33,584 nucleotides of DNA, from assembly GCA_030656035.1 (NCBI GenBank), contig JAUSOK010000054.1:1-33584 (forward strand), in the 5' to 3' direction. The notes under the pieces are model-generated. The model did not search any database. It saw only the letters and a list, made by a program, of their open reading frames with translations, and was not told where the DNA came from. Both the position numbers and the translations under genes were made by a program. This DNA comes from Syntrophales bacterium. GTDB lineage: Bacteria; Desulfobacterota; Syntrophia; Syntrophales; Fen-1087. Positions 19,601 to 27,945 of this stretch are shown piece by piece. Every line of letters starts with the position of its first letter. Position 1 is the stretch's first letter.

Positions 19601-22385
19601 TATTCTTCAGGCACCTTTCGCAAACCGTCGGATGTTCCGGATTCGTCCCGATATTCTCATTGTAGATCCAGCAGCGGTTACACTTCCGGCCGCCGGCTTT
19701 GGAGACGCCGACGGTCAGGCCCTCAAACTCGGCGCTCTGATAGGCATCCGGAATCTGATCCTTCGGCGCGAGCCTGACCTGCGACACGATCAGCAGCGCC
19801 CGGAGATCCTCCAGGTTCGTCTCCACAAGGGAGCGGAGTTTTTCCGGCGGACAGACGGCGACGGCGGCATCGAGGGGATGTCCCACCACCTTGTTTTTCC
19901 TCGCGATTTCAATAGCCTTGGAAATTTCTCCTTTGACGGCAATGAGCATCTTCCAGCGTTCCCCTAAATCAGGATTCAGGAAAGCTTCATTGACCTCCGG
20001 AAATTGGGTCAGATGGACGCTCACCGCTTTCCCGTCATAAGCCGGCATGGCTGCCCAGATCTCTTCGGCGGTAAAGGTCAGCATCGGCGCCAGCAGCCGC
20101 GTCATGGCCTCCAGAATCAGGTACATGGCCGTCTGGCCCGATCGCCGCGCCTTTGAGGCCGCTTTGGCCGTATAGATACGGTCCTTGAGCACATCGAGAT
20201 AAAGGGCGCTCAGATCAACGGTACAGAAATTATAAAGGGTATAGTAAACGACATGGAACTGATACCTGTCATAGGCGTCGCGGACACGCTTGATCACCTC
20301 CTGCAGCCGGTGCAGGGCCCAGCGGTCAATCTCTTCCATGTCTTCGGGCGCCACGGTATCTCTCTGACAGTCAAAATCATAGAGATTCCCCAGAATATAA
20401 CGGCTCGTATTGCGGATGCGACGGTAGGCTTCTACCAGTCTCTTGAGGATCTCATCGGAAATCCGGATATCCATGGTGTAATCCTCGGCGGCCACCCAGA
20501 GCCGCAGGATCTCCGCCCCGTACTGATCGATAATCTCCTGTGAATCGATCACATTGCCCACCGATTTGGACATCTTCTTGCCCTCGCCGTCCACGACAAA
20601 CCCGTGCGTGAGGACGCTCTTATAGGGCGCCCGGTTGCGCGTGCCCACGGACTCCAGCAACGATGAGTGAAACCAGCCACGGTGCTGATCGCTCCCCTCC
20701 AGATACATGTCCGACGGCGACCGGTGATCGGGCCAGGTTTCCAGGACGGCGGCGTGGCTGACGCCGGAATCGAACCACACATCCAGGATATTGGTCTCCT
20801 TCTTGAATTGGTCGTTTTGACAGTGGGGGCAAAGAGTTCCGGCCGGCATCAGGTCGCGGGGTTCCCGTTCAAACCACACGTCCGCACCGTACTGGCGGAC
20901 CAGCGCCACAATATGATCCAGCATGGGCCGGGTCATCAGCTCCCGGCCGCATTGGCCGCAGTAGAAGACGGTAATCGGAACGCCCCAGAGGCGCTGGCGG
21001 GAAATACACCAGTCCGGCCGGTTTTCCACCATCCCGTAGATCCGGTCGCGTCCCCAGGCAGGAATCCACTGGACCCCTTCGATCGCCCGCAAGGCGTTTT
21101 TCCTCAGATCGTTTTTTTCCATGGAGATGAACCACTGCTCCGTGGAACGGAAGATGATCGGCCGCTTGCAGCGCCAGCAGTGGGGATAGGAATGTTCCAT
21201 CTCCGCAAGGCCCATCAATGCACCGATTTCCTTCAGCTTTTTGTTGATCGCGTCATTGGCGTCAAAGACAAACTGTCCCGCAAACTCCTCAACATCGGGT
21301 GTGAACTTGCCGTCCTCATCCACGGGGGCGTAATTGTCCAGGCCGTACTGCATCCCGATTTCATAGTCCTCCTGGCCATGCCCCGGAGCGATATGGACGC
21401 AGCCGGTTCCGGCCTCGAGCGTGACAAAAGGGGCCAGAATCAGCACACTCTCGCGGTCAATCAGCGGATGGCGGCATTTGAGCCCCTCCATGACTTCACC
21501 GGGAAATTCATCGACGATTTCATAGGGTTTGCCGCGATAGCCGAAGGCGTCGAGACAGTAATCCAGCAGGTCCTTCGCGAGAATCAACACCTCTGATTCC
21601 ACTTCGACCGCCGCATAGATGAACTCCTTGTGAAAGGCGATGGCAAGGTTGGCCGGAATCGTCCAAGGCGTCGTCGTCCAGATCATGACGTTGACCTGTT
21701 TGCCGGCCAGCTTTGGACGGACTGCCGCAATGTCCGAAATCATGGGGAATTTGACATAGATCGACGGCGTATGGTGATTCGCATATTCCACCTCCGCCTC
21801 GGCCAGGGCTGTTTTGCAGGTGGCGCACCAGTAAACGGGTTTTTTCCCCTTATAGACGCTGCCGTTCAGGAAGAGCTTCCCGAATTCGGCCACGGTGACG
21901 GCCTCATAATCATAGGTCATTGTCAGATAGGGATGATCCCAGTCTCCGAAAACGCCGAGGCGCTTGAACTGCTCCCGCTGAATATCCACAAATTTTTCCG
22001 CGTATTTACGGCAGGAACGGCGCTTGTCCGCCTGGGACAGCTCATTTTTCTTCTCGCCCAGCTCCTTGTCCACCTGGTGTTCGATGGGCAGGCCGTGGCA
22101 GTCCCAGCCGGGCACATAAACGCTGTCAAAACCCGTCATGTTCTTGGCCTTGATCACCATGTCCTTGATAATCTTGTTGAGCGCCGTCCCCAGATGGATA
22201 TTGCCGTTGGCATAGGGGGGGCCGTCGTGCAGGATGTAAACCTCGCGGCCCTTTGAAACATCCCGGATTTTCTGATAAATGTTCATCTCCTCCCACAGCT
22301 TGAGCATCTCGGGCTCTTTTTTTGCAAGATTGGCTTTCATGGGAAAATCCGTTTTCGGCAGATTCAGGCTGTCTTTGTAGTCCAT
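19593..22385 (-). CDS. ileS: Isoleucine--tRNA ligase
   Basis: Charges tRNA-Ile with isoleucine. 930 residues, the usual bacterial size. The class I signature region is PPYANGNIHLGTALNKIIKD (57-76), where the HIGH tetrapeptide reads HLGT (64-67). The second signature GKKMSKSVGNV has KMSKS at 604-608. The editing domain lies between (WTTTPWTIPANLAIAF). The C-terminus carries a zinc site CNRCW ... CERCL. Start ATG 22385 follows AAGGAG at 6 bases. No T-box leader is seen. Its promoter is not clear; an AT-rich stretch with the palindrome GTATTAATAC (22455-22464) lies upstream. Confidence 0.97.
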   Translation of the reverse strand: MDYKDSLNLPKTDFPMKANLAKKEPEMLKLWEEMNIYQKIRDVSKGREVYILHDGPPYANGNIHLGTALNKIIKDMVIKAKNMTGFDSVYVPGWDCHGLPIEHQVDKELGEKKNELSQADKRRSCRKYAEKFVDIQREQFKRLGVFGDWDHPYLTMTYDYEAVTVAEFGKLFLNGSVYKGKKPVYWCATCKTALAEAEVEYANHHTPSIYVKFPMISDIAAVRPKLAGKQVNVMIWTTTPWTIPANLAIAFHKEFIYAAVEVESEVLILAKDLLDYCLDAFGYRGKPYEIVDEFPGEVMEGLKCRHPLIDRESVLILAPFVTLEAGTGCVHIAPGHGQEDYEIGMQYGLDNYAPVDEDGKFTPDVEEFAGQFVFDANDAINKKLKEIGALMGLAEMEHSYPHCWRCKRPIIFRSTEQWFISMEKNDLRKNALRAIEGVQWIPAWGRDRIYGMVENRPDWCISRQRLWGVPITVFYCGQCGRELMTRPMLDHIVALVRQYGADVWFEREPRDLMPAGTLCPHCQNDQFKKETNILDVWFDSGVSHAAVLETWPDHRSPSDMYLEGSDQHRGWFHSSLLESVGTRNRAPYKSVLTHGFVVDGEGKKMSKSVGNVIDSQEIIDQYGAEILRLWVAAEDYTMDIRISDEILKRLVEAYRRIRNTSRYILGNLYDFDCQRDTVAPEDMEEIDRWALHRLQEVIKRVRDAYDRYQFHVVYYTLYNFCTVDLSALYLDVLKDRIYTAKAASKARRSGQTAMYLILEAMTRLLAPMLTFTAEEIWAAMPAYDGKAVSVHLTQFPEVNEAFLNPDLGERWKMLIAVKGEISKAIEIARKNKVVGHPLDAAVAVCPPEKLRSLVETNLEDLRALLIVSQVRLAPKDQIPDAYQSAEFEGLTVGVSKAGGRKCNRCWIYNENIGTNPEHPTVCERCLKNIE

Positions 22386-22500
22386 AGGACGCTCCTTAAC
22401 ATTTGTTTACGGGTTTGGGACGCTACCACAGAGAAGGTCCACTTTCAAATAAAAGTATTAATACATACCGTATTATTCATTTTCATGTTGTCATTTTTCA

Positions 22501-22529
22501 TTGACACGCAGGAGATGTCCACTTATACT
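22501..22529 (+). promoter_or_regulatory. Near-consensus promoter in front of the caspase remnant and kinase operon
   Basis: TTGACA (22501-22506), 17-base spacer, TATACT (22524-22529). It is 60 bases upstream of the caspase-like fragment and could also serve the kinase-methyltransferase pair. Confidence 0.7.
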
Positions 22530-22590
22530 CAGGCGAGAACAGGAACCCATTTCATCCCTTAAGAAAACAGTCTAAACCAAGGTGCCCGCC

Positions 22591-22752
22591 ATGACAGGTA
22601 CCACATCTGCCGCCCCGGAGAGATACACAGTCCTGGTGATCGGTAACAGTGCTCATGAAAGCGGGCCATTAAAACATCTTGCCAATGATGCCACGGACAT
22701 TGCGCTGCGTCTTGGAAAATATTTTGGGCTTTCTTCGTGCCTTTTTTATTAA
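22591..22752 (+). pseudogene. Truncated caspase-like (peptidase C14) N-terminal fragment
   Basis: A 53-codon frame from ATG 22591 to TAA 22752. Residues 11-46 (RYTVLVIGNSAHESGPL, then KHLANDATDIALRLGK) match the first strand and helix of bacterial caspase/metacaspase domains, in which ALVIGN.Y....L.NP.NDA..MA..L is typical. The domain then breaks off after about 50 residues, before the catalytic His and Cys, with GLSSCLFY as an unrelated end. The start has only a weak ribosome site (AAGGTG). It is therefore a remnant, probably cut when the signalling genes arrived. Its product would be inactive as a protease. Confidence 0.65.
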
Positions 22753-22799
22753 CATATTCAAAATAGTATTATCATTTAATTTCATATAGGGAGAATTAT

Positions 22800-24770
22800 A
22801 TGGAAATTCAGAGAGACTATATTATGCCTGCAACGCTGTATGGCATGTATGAGATGGAACTGCATCCGATTACCCTATCTTTCCCCAAAAATCTTGAAAA
22901 AACCTTCCTAAATGATTTTTACAATAAATCTCTGTCACTTGTAAGATTTTCGTTACTTTTGGGAATCGTAATATATGCATTTTTCGGCATTCTTGACGCT
23001 TATTTGGTTCCGGAGATGACGAAACAACTTTGGGTCGTCCGTTTTGCCGTTGTTTGTCCCTTTCTGTTGGGAGTCATATTGTATTCCTATTCTTCCAGGT
23101 TCAGGCAGGCCTTTCAGTTATCCGTTACTGCAGCTATGGTTGTTTCAGGCTTTGGTATTATTTACATGATTCTAATCATTCCGCCTCTGGCAGGTTATTC
23201 CTATTATGTCGGTTTAATCCTTGTGCTTATATGGGGATACACGTTTACCAGGGTACGGTTTATTTGGGCAACATTAGCAGGCTGGTTGATTGTTGCATCT
23301 TACGAGGTCGTGGCTATCTGGATAATAGATACACCCACATCGATTTTACTGGGAAACAACTTTTTCTTTGTCACTGGAAATCTGGCCGGTATGCTGGCCT
23401 CTTACTCCATAGAATACTATGCGAGAAGGGATTTCTTTCTGACGTACAAACTGGAAAACGAGAGACAGATCGTTGAAGCTGCAAACCAGAGATTGGAAAT
23501 CATTGTTCAGGAGCGCACCACCCAACTGCTGAGCAAAAATGAGGACCTGAAACAGGAAATTGAGGAGCGGAAAGCCTCTGAGAGGAGACGGGTTGAACTT
23601 GAAAGTATGTTCCAACAAGCGCAAAAAATAGAGGCCATGGGTACGCTGGCAGGTGGAATCGCGCATGATTTTAACAATCTCCTTATGGGAGTCCAGGGTC
23701 ATGTGTCGCTGATGCTCATGGATGCGAATGACGATAACCCCTTCCATGAAAATCTATCCAGTATCGAAAACTATGTCCATACCGGTTCGGAATTGACGGC
23801 ACAACTGCTCGCCTTCGCCCGGGGTGGAAAATATGAGGTCAAGGTGACGGACCTCAACGAACTTATAAAGAAGAGTTCGCATATGTTTGGCCGTACTAAA
23901 AAGGAGATAACAATACATACCGAACTGCAGGAGGATATCTGGTTTGTCGATGTCGACCAGGGACAGATCGAGCAAGTGCTGTTGAATCTGTTCGTTAATG
24001 CTTGGCAGGCCATGCCCAATGGTGGCAACCTTTACATCCGGACGGAAAACGATATACTTGATGATGACCGCGCGCAAAAATTCGATATTACTCCCGGAAA
24101 GTACGTAAAAACAACGGTTCAAGATACGGGAATCGGTATAGATAAATCGATATCCCATAGGATATTTGATCCTTTTTTCACGACGAAAGACATGGGGAGA
24201 GGTGTAGGATTGAGAGGCACGGGATTGGGTCTTTCGTCTGTGTACGGTATCTTGAAGAACCACGACGGCTTTATTACAGTTGATAGCGTGAAAAATAAAG
24301 GAAGCCTTTTCAGCTTTCATCTGCCGGCAACAGAAAAGAAAATTGTTCATGAAAAAACATACTCCGATAAAATCCTAAAAGGTGCAGAAACGATTCTGCT
24401 TGTGGACGACGAGGAAATGATCATCACTGTTGCTGTCAGAATGATGAAAAGGCTGGGATACAAGGTTTTGGTGGCAATGAGCGGAGAAGAAGCAGTAAAA
24501 ATTTACAGGGAGAAGATGAGCGAAATTGATATGGTTATTGTGGATATGATCATGCCGGGAATGGGAGGCAGTGAAACCTACGATGCCCTGAAGAATATTA
24601 ATTCAAATGTCAAAGTCCTCCTCTCAAGCGGATACAGCGTTATGGGTGAAGCTACAAAAATGATATTGGATCGCGGGTGTAATGGATTCTTACAGAAACC
24701 TTTCAACGCAAAACAATTGTCACAAAAGATCCGGGAAATTCTGGATGTGAATTCGTGTGAAGTGTCTTAA
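22800..24770 (+). CDS. Six-TM hybrid sensor histidine kinase with receiver domain
   Basis: 656 residues. Six predicted membrane helices at about 49-70, 78-96, 106-128, 133-149, 154-176 and 183-203 form a sensor with almost no periplasmic loops, suited to a hydrophobic or membrane-borne ligand. A coiled coil follows (210-275). The kinase has the phospho-acceptor His289 in GTLAGGIAHDFNNLL. ATP-binding boxes are QVLLNLFVNAWQAMPNGG, DTGIGID and GTGLGLSSVYG. The C-terminal receiver starts near ILLVDDEE with phospho-acceptor Asp582 in VIVDMIMPG, and the conserved Lys is in LQKPFN. The start at ATG 22800 has AGGGAG upstream. It is 31 bases ahead of the methyltransferase and clearly in one unit with it. 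Composition is AT-rich compared with ileS. The signal is unknown; PhcS of Ralstonia is an analogous arrangement. Confidence 0.93.
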   Translation: MEIQRDYIMPATLYGMYEMELHPITLSFPKNLEKTFLNDFYNKSLSLVRFSLLLGIVIYAFFGILDAYLVPEMTKQLWVVRFAVVCPFLLGVILYSYSSRFRQAFQLSVTAAMVVSGFGIIYMILIIPPLAGYSYYVGLILVLIWGYTFTRVRFIWATLAGWLIVASYEVVAIWIIDTPTSILLGNNFFFVTGNLAGMLASYSIEYYARRDFFLTYKLENERQIVEAANQRLEIIVQERTTQLLSKNEDLKQEIEERKASERRRVELESMFQQAQKIEAMGTLAGGIAHDFNNLLMGVQGHVSLMLMDANDDNPFHENLSSIENYVHTGSELTAQLLAFARGGKYEVKVTDLNELIKKSSHMFGRTKKEITIHTELQEDIWFVDVDQGQIEQVLLNLFVNAWQAMPNGGNLYIRTENDILDDDRAQKFDITPGKYVKTTVQDTGIGIDKSISHRIFDPFFTTKDMGRGVGLRGTGLGLSSVYGILKNHDGFITVDSVKNKGSLFSFHLPATEKKIVHEKTYSDKILKGAETILLVDDEEMIITVAVRMMKRLGYKVLVAMSGEEAVKIYREKMSEIDMVIVDMIMPGMGGSETYDALKNINSNVKVLLSSGYSVMGEATKMILDRGCNGFLQKPFNAKQLSQKIREILDVNSCEVS

Positions 24771-24801
24771 CAGATTGGTTAAATTCTGAAGCACGCGGGG
24801 A

Positions 24802-25914
24802 ATGAAAGTCATGGAGATTAGCGAGCGTTTCAAGAAACTTTTTCATGAACTTGAAGTAGGGCATCTCTCCATCAGGGAGCGGTTGAATTCTCTTGCCGAG
24901 GGGGGGAATGATTTATGGAAGATATTGGACAAGGAAGTTGATGACTTCGAAACCTGGCGTTTCCCCATTATGGATGAGTTGGCAAAGATCTCTTCTGAAT
25001 TTGACGCTGAGAAAAAAGAAATTCATAAAAATTTTATTCAAAACACCAATTACTATGGAATTATCCAGGAAGCCCCCTTCTACTGGCGAATCATTAACAA
25101 ACCCAATGGTTATGCCGGTGATGCCTATATGATGAACTTCATCTATCAGGATCAGTATGAAGGGCAAACACCCTTCGGGATGATGTTACATAAACATGCC
25201 CTCGCAACAAAAGCCTGCAAGTCCGTAAGGAATAGAAAAAGTTATTTAATTGAGCAAATCCTGAAGATTGGTCGGGGTAATATTCTGAGTATGGCTGCAG
25301 GTCCTGCTCAGGAAATCAGGGAAATTCTCGATAACTCACCGAGAGATCGATACCAATTCCTCGCATTGGACCACGATATGGAAACGCTGAAGACCTTCAG
25401 CAGGTCAAGTCGTAATCCGCATTTCAAATATGCCCTTGCCAATGCTTTTCAGATCATTGCCGACAATTACCTGACAGCAAAACCAAGGTCGTTTATGGAG
25501 AAGTTCTGTTCTCCCAGGAAAGATTTTAAAGGTCTGAGTGTTCTTATCAGTAGCATAAAATATGAGTTGGATTATTTAAAGAAAGAGGAGTTTGATATGG
25601 TTTACAGCGCAGGTCTGTATGATTATATCATGACGTTTCCCATCGATGACAGCAAAGGTACCATTGCTCTGACGAAGAACCTTTTCAGTCTGGTCAAGCC
25701 CGGTGGTTCATTGATCGTGGGAAATTTCAATCATAACAATCCCCGGGACCTCAGGTTCGTCATGGAATACATATATGATTGGCATTTAATTTATCGAAGC
25801 AAAAAGGACATGCTGGACGTAGCCCGCTCCATACCAGAGCGCGAAATCAGGAACATTCATATTGATGAGGAACCCCTCGGGATAAATTACTTTTTGAAGA
25901 TTGAAAAAATGTAG
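24802..25914 (+). CDS. PhcB-like SAM-dependent methyltransferase (3-hydroxy fatty acid methyl ester signal synthase family)
   Basis: 370 residues. N-terminal helical part (1-90), then the stretch INKPNGYAGDAYMMNFIY (98-115), which I recognise from the family annotated as extracellular factor 3-hydroxypalmitic acid methyl ester biosynthesis protein (PhcB of Ralstonia). A Rossmann methyltransferase fold follows: SAM motif I ILSMAAGPAQEI (161-172), acidic residue of motif II in FLALDHD (Asp190), then FDMVYSAGLYDYI and LVKPGGSLIVGNF. In Ralstonia, PhcB makes the diffusible quorum signal read by the kinase PhcS. Here a six-TM kinase lies directly upstream, 31 bases away. The product and acceptor are inferred by family and context only. 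Start ATG 24802; ATG 24811 in frame is possible. The stop lies 4 bases from the stop of the convergent cyclase gene. Confidence 0.8.
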   Translation: MKVMEISERFKKLFHELEVGHLSIRERLNSLAEGGNDLWKILDKEVDDFETWRFPIMDELAKISSEFDAEKKEIHKNFIQNTNYYGIIQEAPFYWRIINKPNGYAGDAYMMNFIYQDQYEGQTPFGMMLHKHALATKACKSVRNRKSYLIEQILKIGRGNILSMAAGPAQEIREILDNSPRDRYQFLALDHDMETLKTFSRSSRNPHFKYALANAFQIIADNYLTAKPRSFMEKFCSPRKDFKGLSVLISSIKYELDYLKKEEFDMVYSAGLYDYIMTFPIDDSKGTIALTKNLFSLVKPGGSLIVGNFNHNNPRDLRFVMEYIYDWHLIYRSKKDMLDVARSIPEREIRNIHIDEEPLGINYFLKIEKM

Positions 25915-25918
25915 GGTG

Positions 25919-27571
25919 TCATTTAGCAAGCCTCCCCTTGAGAAGGAAAGCGGCCGTTTCACCCTTGCCTTTCACATCAATAAGTCCTCTTTTTTCAAAT
26001 ACAAACTTGTCCCTGATGAGGATGTACGTCGTTTCCGTCACTTGAATGCAGTTGGGCAGACCGTGGAATTCCATCCGGTTTGCCATGTTTACCGTATCGC
26101 CCCACAGGTCATAGATAAATTTTTTCGTGCCTATCACCCCGGCTACAACAGGTCCGGTGTTGATACCGATTCGTACATTGATCGGCAGCTTCTTACGAGA
26201 ATTGACTTGTGCAACGGCTTTCAGCATATCAATGGCCATCATTGCAACAGACTCTGCATGACCCGGATGTGGCTCCGGCAGACCCCCAACCGCCATATAG
26301 GCGTCTCCGATTGTCTTGATCTTTTCCAGACCGTATTGCTCGGCAAGTTCATCAAACATAGTGAATATTTCGTTCAGAGTCTCGACCAGCTCGGAGGCTG
26401 ATATCCGGGATGAAAGTTCGGTGAACCCAACAAGATCTGCAAACAAAACCGTGGCCTCGGGGTAGGTGTCGGCAATCGGGTTCTCTCCCTGTTTCAGTCG
26501 CCTGGCAATCGGTGCGGGCAGGATGTTAAGCAGTAACCGCTCAGACTTTTCACGTTCGAGGCGTAATTGTTCAAGATAAGCCTGCTCTCGGTCACGCAAC
26601 CGCTTCTTCTCTAAACATGCTCCAATTCTTGCTTTTAACAATACCGGGTTGAATGGTTTTTGCAGGTAATCTTCTGCACCCATTTCGATACAACGAATGA
26701 CATGATTGATCTCGCCCAATGCCGAGAGCATAATGACCGGCATATGTCGCAGCGAATCTTCTGACTTGAGGTGTTGCAAAAGCTGGTAACCATTCATCTC
26801 AGGCATCATGATATCAAGCAATACAACGTCAATAGTTTTATTGCTGAGTATCTCCAGTGCTTCACGCCCACTCGAAGCAACAGCAACCTCATGCCCTTCC
26901 CTTTCAAGACGACGAACAAGGAGATCACGGTTCAGTTCATTATCGTCCACTATCAGTAAAGATCCTCCCCGGTCATCATGCTGTACGGAGGTATCCTCTG
27001 ACAACATGTGGATCGTTGTTTTTACATCTTCAAGAATTCTCGTGGAGGTACCTGTTGACAGTTTCGAATCCATCTTCCAGGTTTCGCCATGCCACATACG
27101 GGAAAAATTGTTGACCAGAAAAATGAATCGTTCAGATGCCTGATATATTTTTTTCAAATCCGATATCAAATCATCCGCTTGTCTTTGAGTTGCTTCATCG
27201 ATGAGAATCTCAGCATATCCCATAGCGGCAATTATCGACGCCATTATGGCATCATGAATGTCATCCCCTATTTCTTCGATGTCCAAGACTGCCTTTGCCT
27301 CTATCTTCTCATGGTCCAGCATCTCACTGACAACAGCCATTAATTGTTTTCCAGCTTCGTGGATTTCCTGCAGGTCGGGGATGAACTCATCGATCCAAGA
27401 ATTGTCCGCGTCTTCTATCAGCATCTCACTATAGCCGATGATGCCCATAATATTCGTACGTAGCTCATGGTTCATGTGTGCCAAGAAGGCGCGCTTGACT
27501 ATGATTTCCAATGAGGAGACTTCTGTTTCACCGGCTTCAACGATATTTATCTTTTGTGTTGTCTCAGTCAT
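25919..27571 (-). CDS. Receiver-adenylate cyclase with two N-terminal DHp-like segments
   Basis: 550 residues. Residues 25-92 look like a histidine kinase dimerisation/phosphoacceptor helix pair (FLAHMNHELRTNIMGIIGYSEML, His35). Residues 104-160 appear to be a degenerate second copy (IMASIIAAMGYAEILIDEA, no H-E-L-R). No ATPase domain follows. A receiver domain comes next (LLIVDDNELNRDLL from 205, phospho-acceptor Asp253, Lys305 in LQKPFN), then a helix (320-350) and a class III cyclase domain with metal ligands Asp379 (LFADLVGFT) and Asp423 (IGDAYM). Substrate-specifying Lys418 and Asp488 (IYDLWGDTVN), Asn495 and Arg499 predict ATP rather than GTP. No membrane helix. Good promoter upstream. 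It converges on the kinase-methyltransferase unit, and the stop codons are 4 bases apart. Confidence 0.92.
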   Translation of the reverse strand: MTETTQKINIVEAGETEVSSLEIIVKRAFLAHMNHELRTNIMGIIGYSEMLIEDADNSWIDEFIPDLQEIHEAGKQLMAVVSEMLDHEKIEAKAVLDIEEIGDDIHDAIMASIIAAMGYAEILIDEATQRQADDLISDLKKIYQASERFIFLVNNFSRMWHGETWKMDSKLSTGTSTRILEDVKTTIHMLSEDTSVQHDDRGGSLLIVDDNELNRDLLVRRLEREGHEVAVASSGREALEILSNKTIDVVLLDIMMPEMNGYQLLQHLKSEDSLRHMPVIMLSALGEINHVIRCIEMGAEDYLQKPFNPVLLKARIGACLEKKRLRDREQAYLEQLRLEREKSERLLLNILPAPIARRLKQGENPIADTYPEATVLFADLVGFTELSSRISASELVETLNEIFTMFDELAEQYGLEKIKTIGDAYMAVGGLPEPHPGHAESVAMMAIDMLKAVAQVNSRKKLPINVRIGINTGPVVAGVIGTKKFIYDLWGDTVNMANRMEFHGLPNCIQVTETTYILIRDKFVFEKRGLIDVKGKGETAAFLLKGRLAK

Positions 27572-27650
27572 GGTGCGCTGCCACCTATGATGCGTCCATT
27601 TGTATCGTCCAATATATTAAATTCGCAAATCCTCGTTTTTTCGATAGTTG

Positions 27651-27680
27651 AGTATATGGATAAATAATTATACATGTCAA
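27651..27680 (-). promoter_or_regulatory. Near-consensus promoter of the cyclase gene
   Basis: Minus-strand TTGACA (27675-27680), 18-base spacer, TATACT (27651-27656), about 80 bases upstream of the ATG. Confidence 0.68.
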
Positions 27681-27687
27681 GACAAGT
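27672..27687. repeat. 16-bp imperfect palindrome over the cyclase -35 element
   Basis: ACATGTC-AA-GACAAGT: 7-base arms with one mismatch around AA, covering the -35 hexamer. It is shaped like a dimeric repressor site. No second copy was noticed in the window. Confidence 0.35.
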
Positions 27688-27770
27688 AAAATCGAAAAAT
27701 ATTCTTCAGGATTTCACTATCACTGATTTAATTGCATCGCCATCTGTCCGATTGACTGGATAAAATAAAC

Positions 27771-27810
27771 AAAAAAAGAGCGCTGTTCCCAGATGAACAG
27801 CGCTTTCTTC
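27771..27810 (-). terminator. Terminator of the mdh-maoC unit
   Basis: GCGCTGTTC/GAACAGCGC stem (27780-27788 with 27795-27803), 6-base loop. On the minus strand it is followed by CTCTTTTTTT. It lies about 140 bases after the maoC stop. The plus-strand reading has a weaker T tail. Confidence 0.75.
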
Positions 27811-27945
27811 AAATAGGTAGGTGAAAGAGAGAGCAGTACGCATCAACCGGATGAACCAAAATTCCTCAGATATGCAAGACGGTTTTTTCCCGTATCGGCA
27901 CAGAAGGATGCGGCGATTAACAGGAGAAAGTTTTAGCCGCCACGA

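Larger units (their letters stand above)
22440..27720. other. AT-rich signalling insert between ileS and the maoC/mdh block
   Basis: From just upstream of ileS to just upstream of the cyclase gene the base composition drops visibly. As a sample, 23161-23220 has 23 G/C of 60, whereas 20581-20640 in ileS has 41 of 60. The stretch holds only signalling genes (hybrid kinase, methyltransferase, cyclase) and a caspase-fold remnant at its left end. No integrase, tRNA target or flanking repeat was found, so transfer is inferred from composition and content only. The boundaries are approximate. Confidence 0.6.

Noticed and set aside
22455-22464. Palindrome GTATTAATAC upstream of ileS as an operator
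   Set aside because: A 10-base AT-rich palindrome is expected by chance in such sequence, and no second copy was seen.
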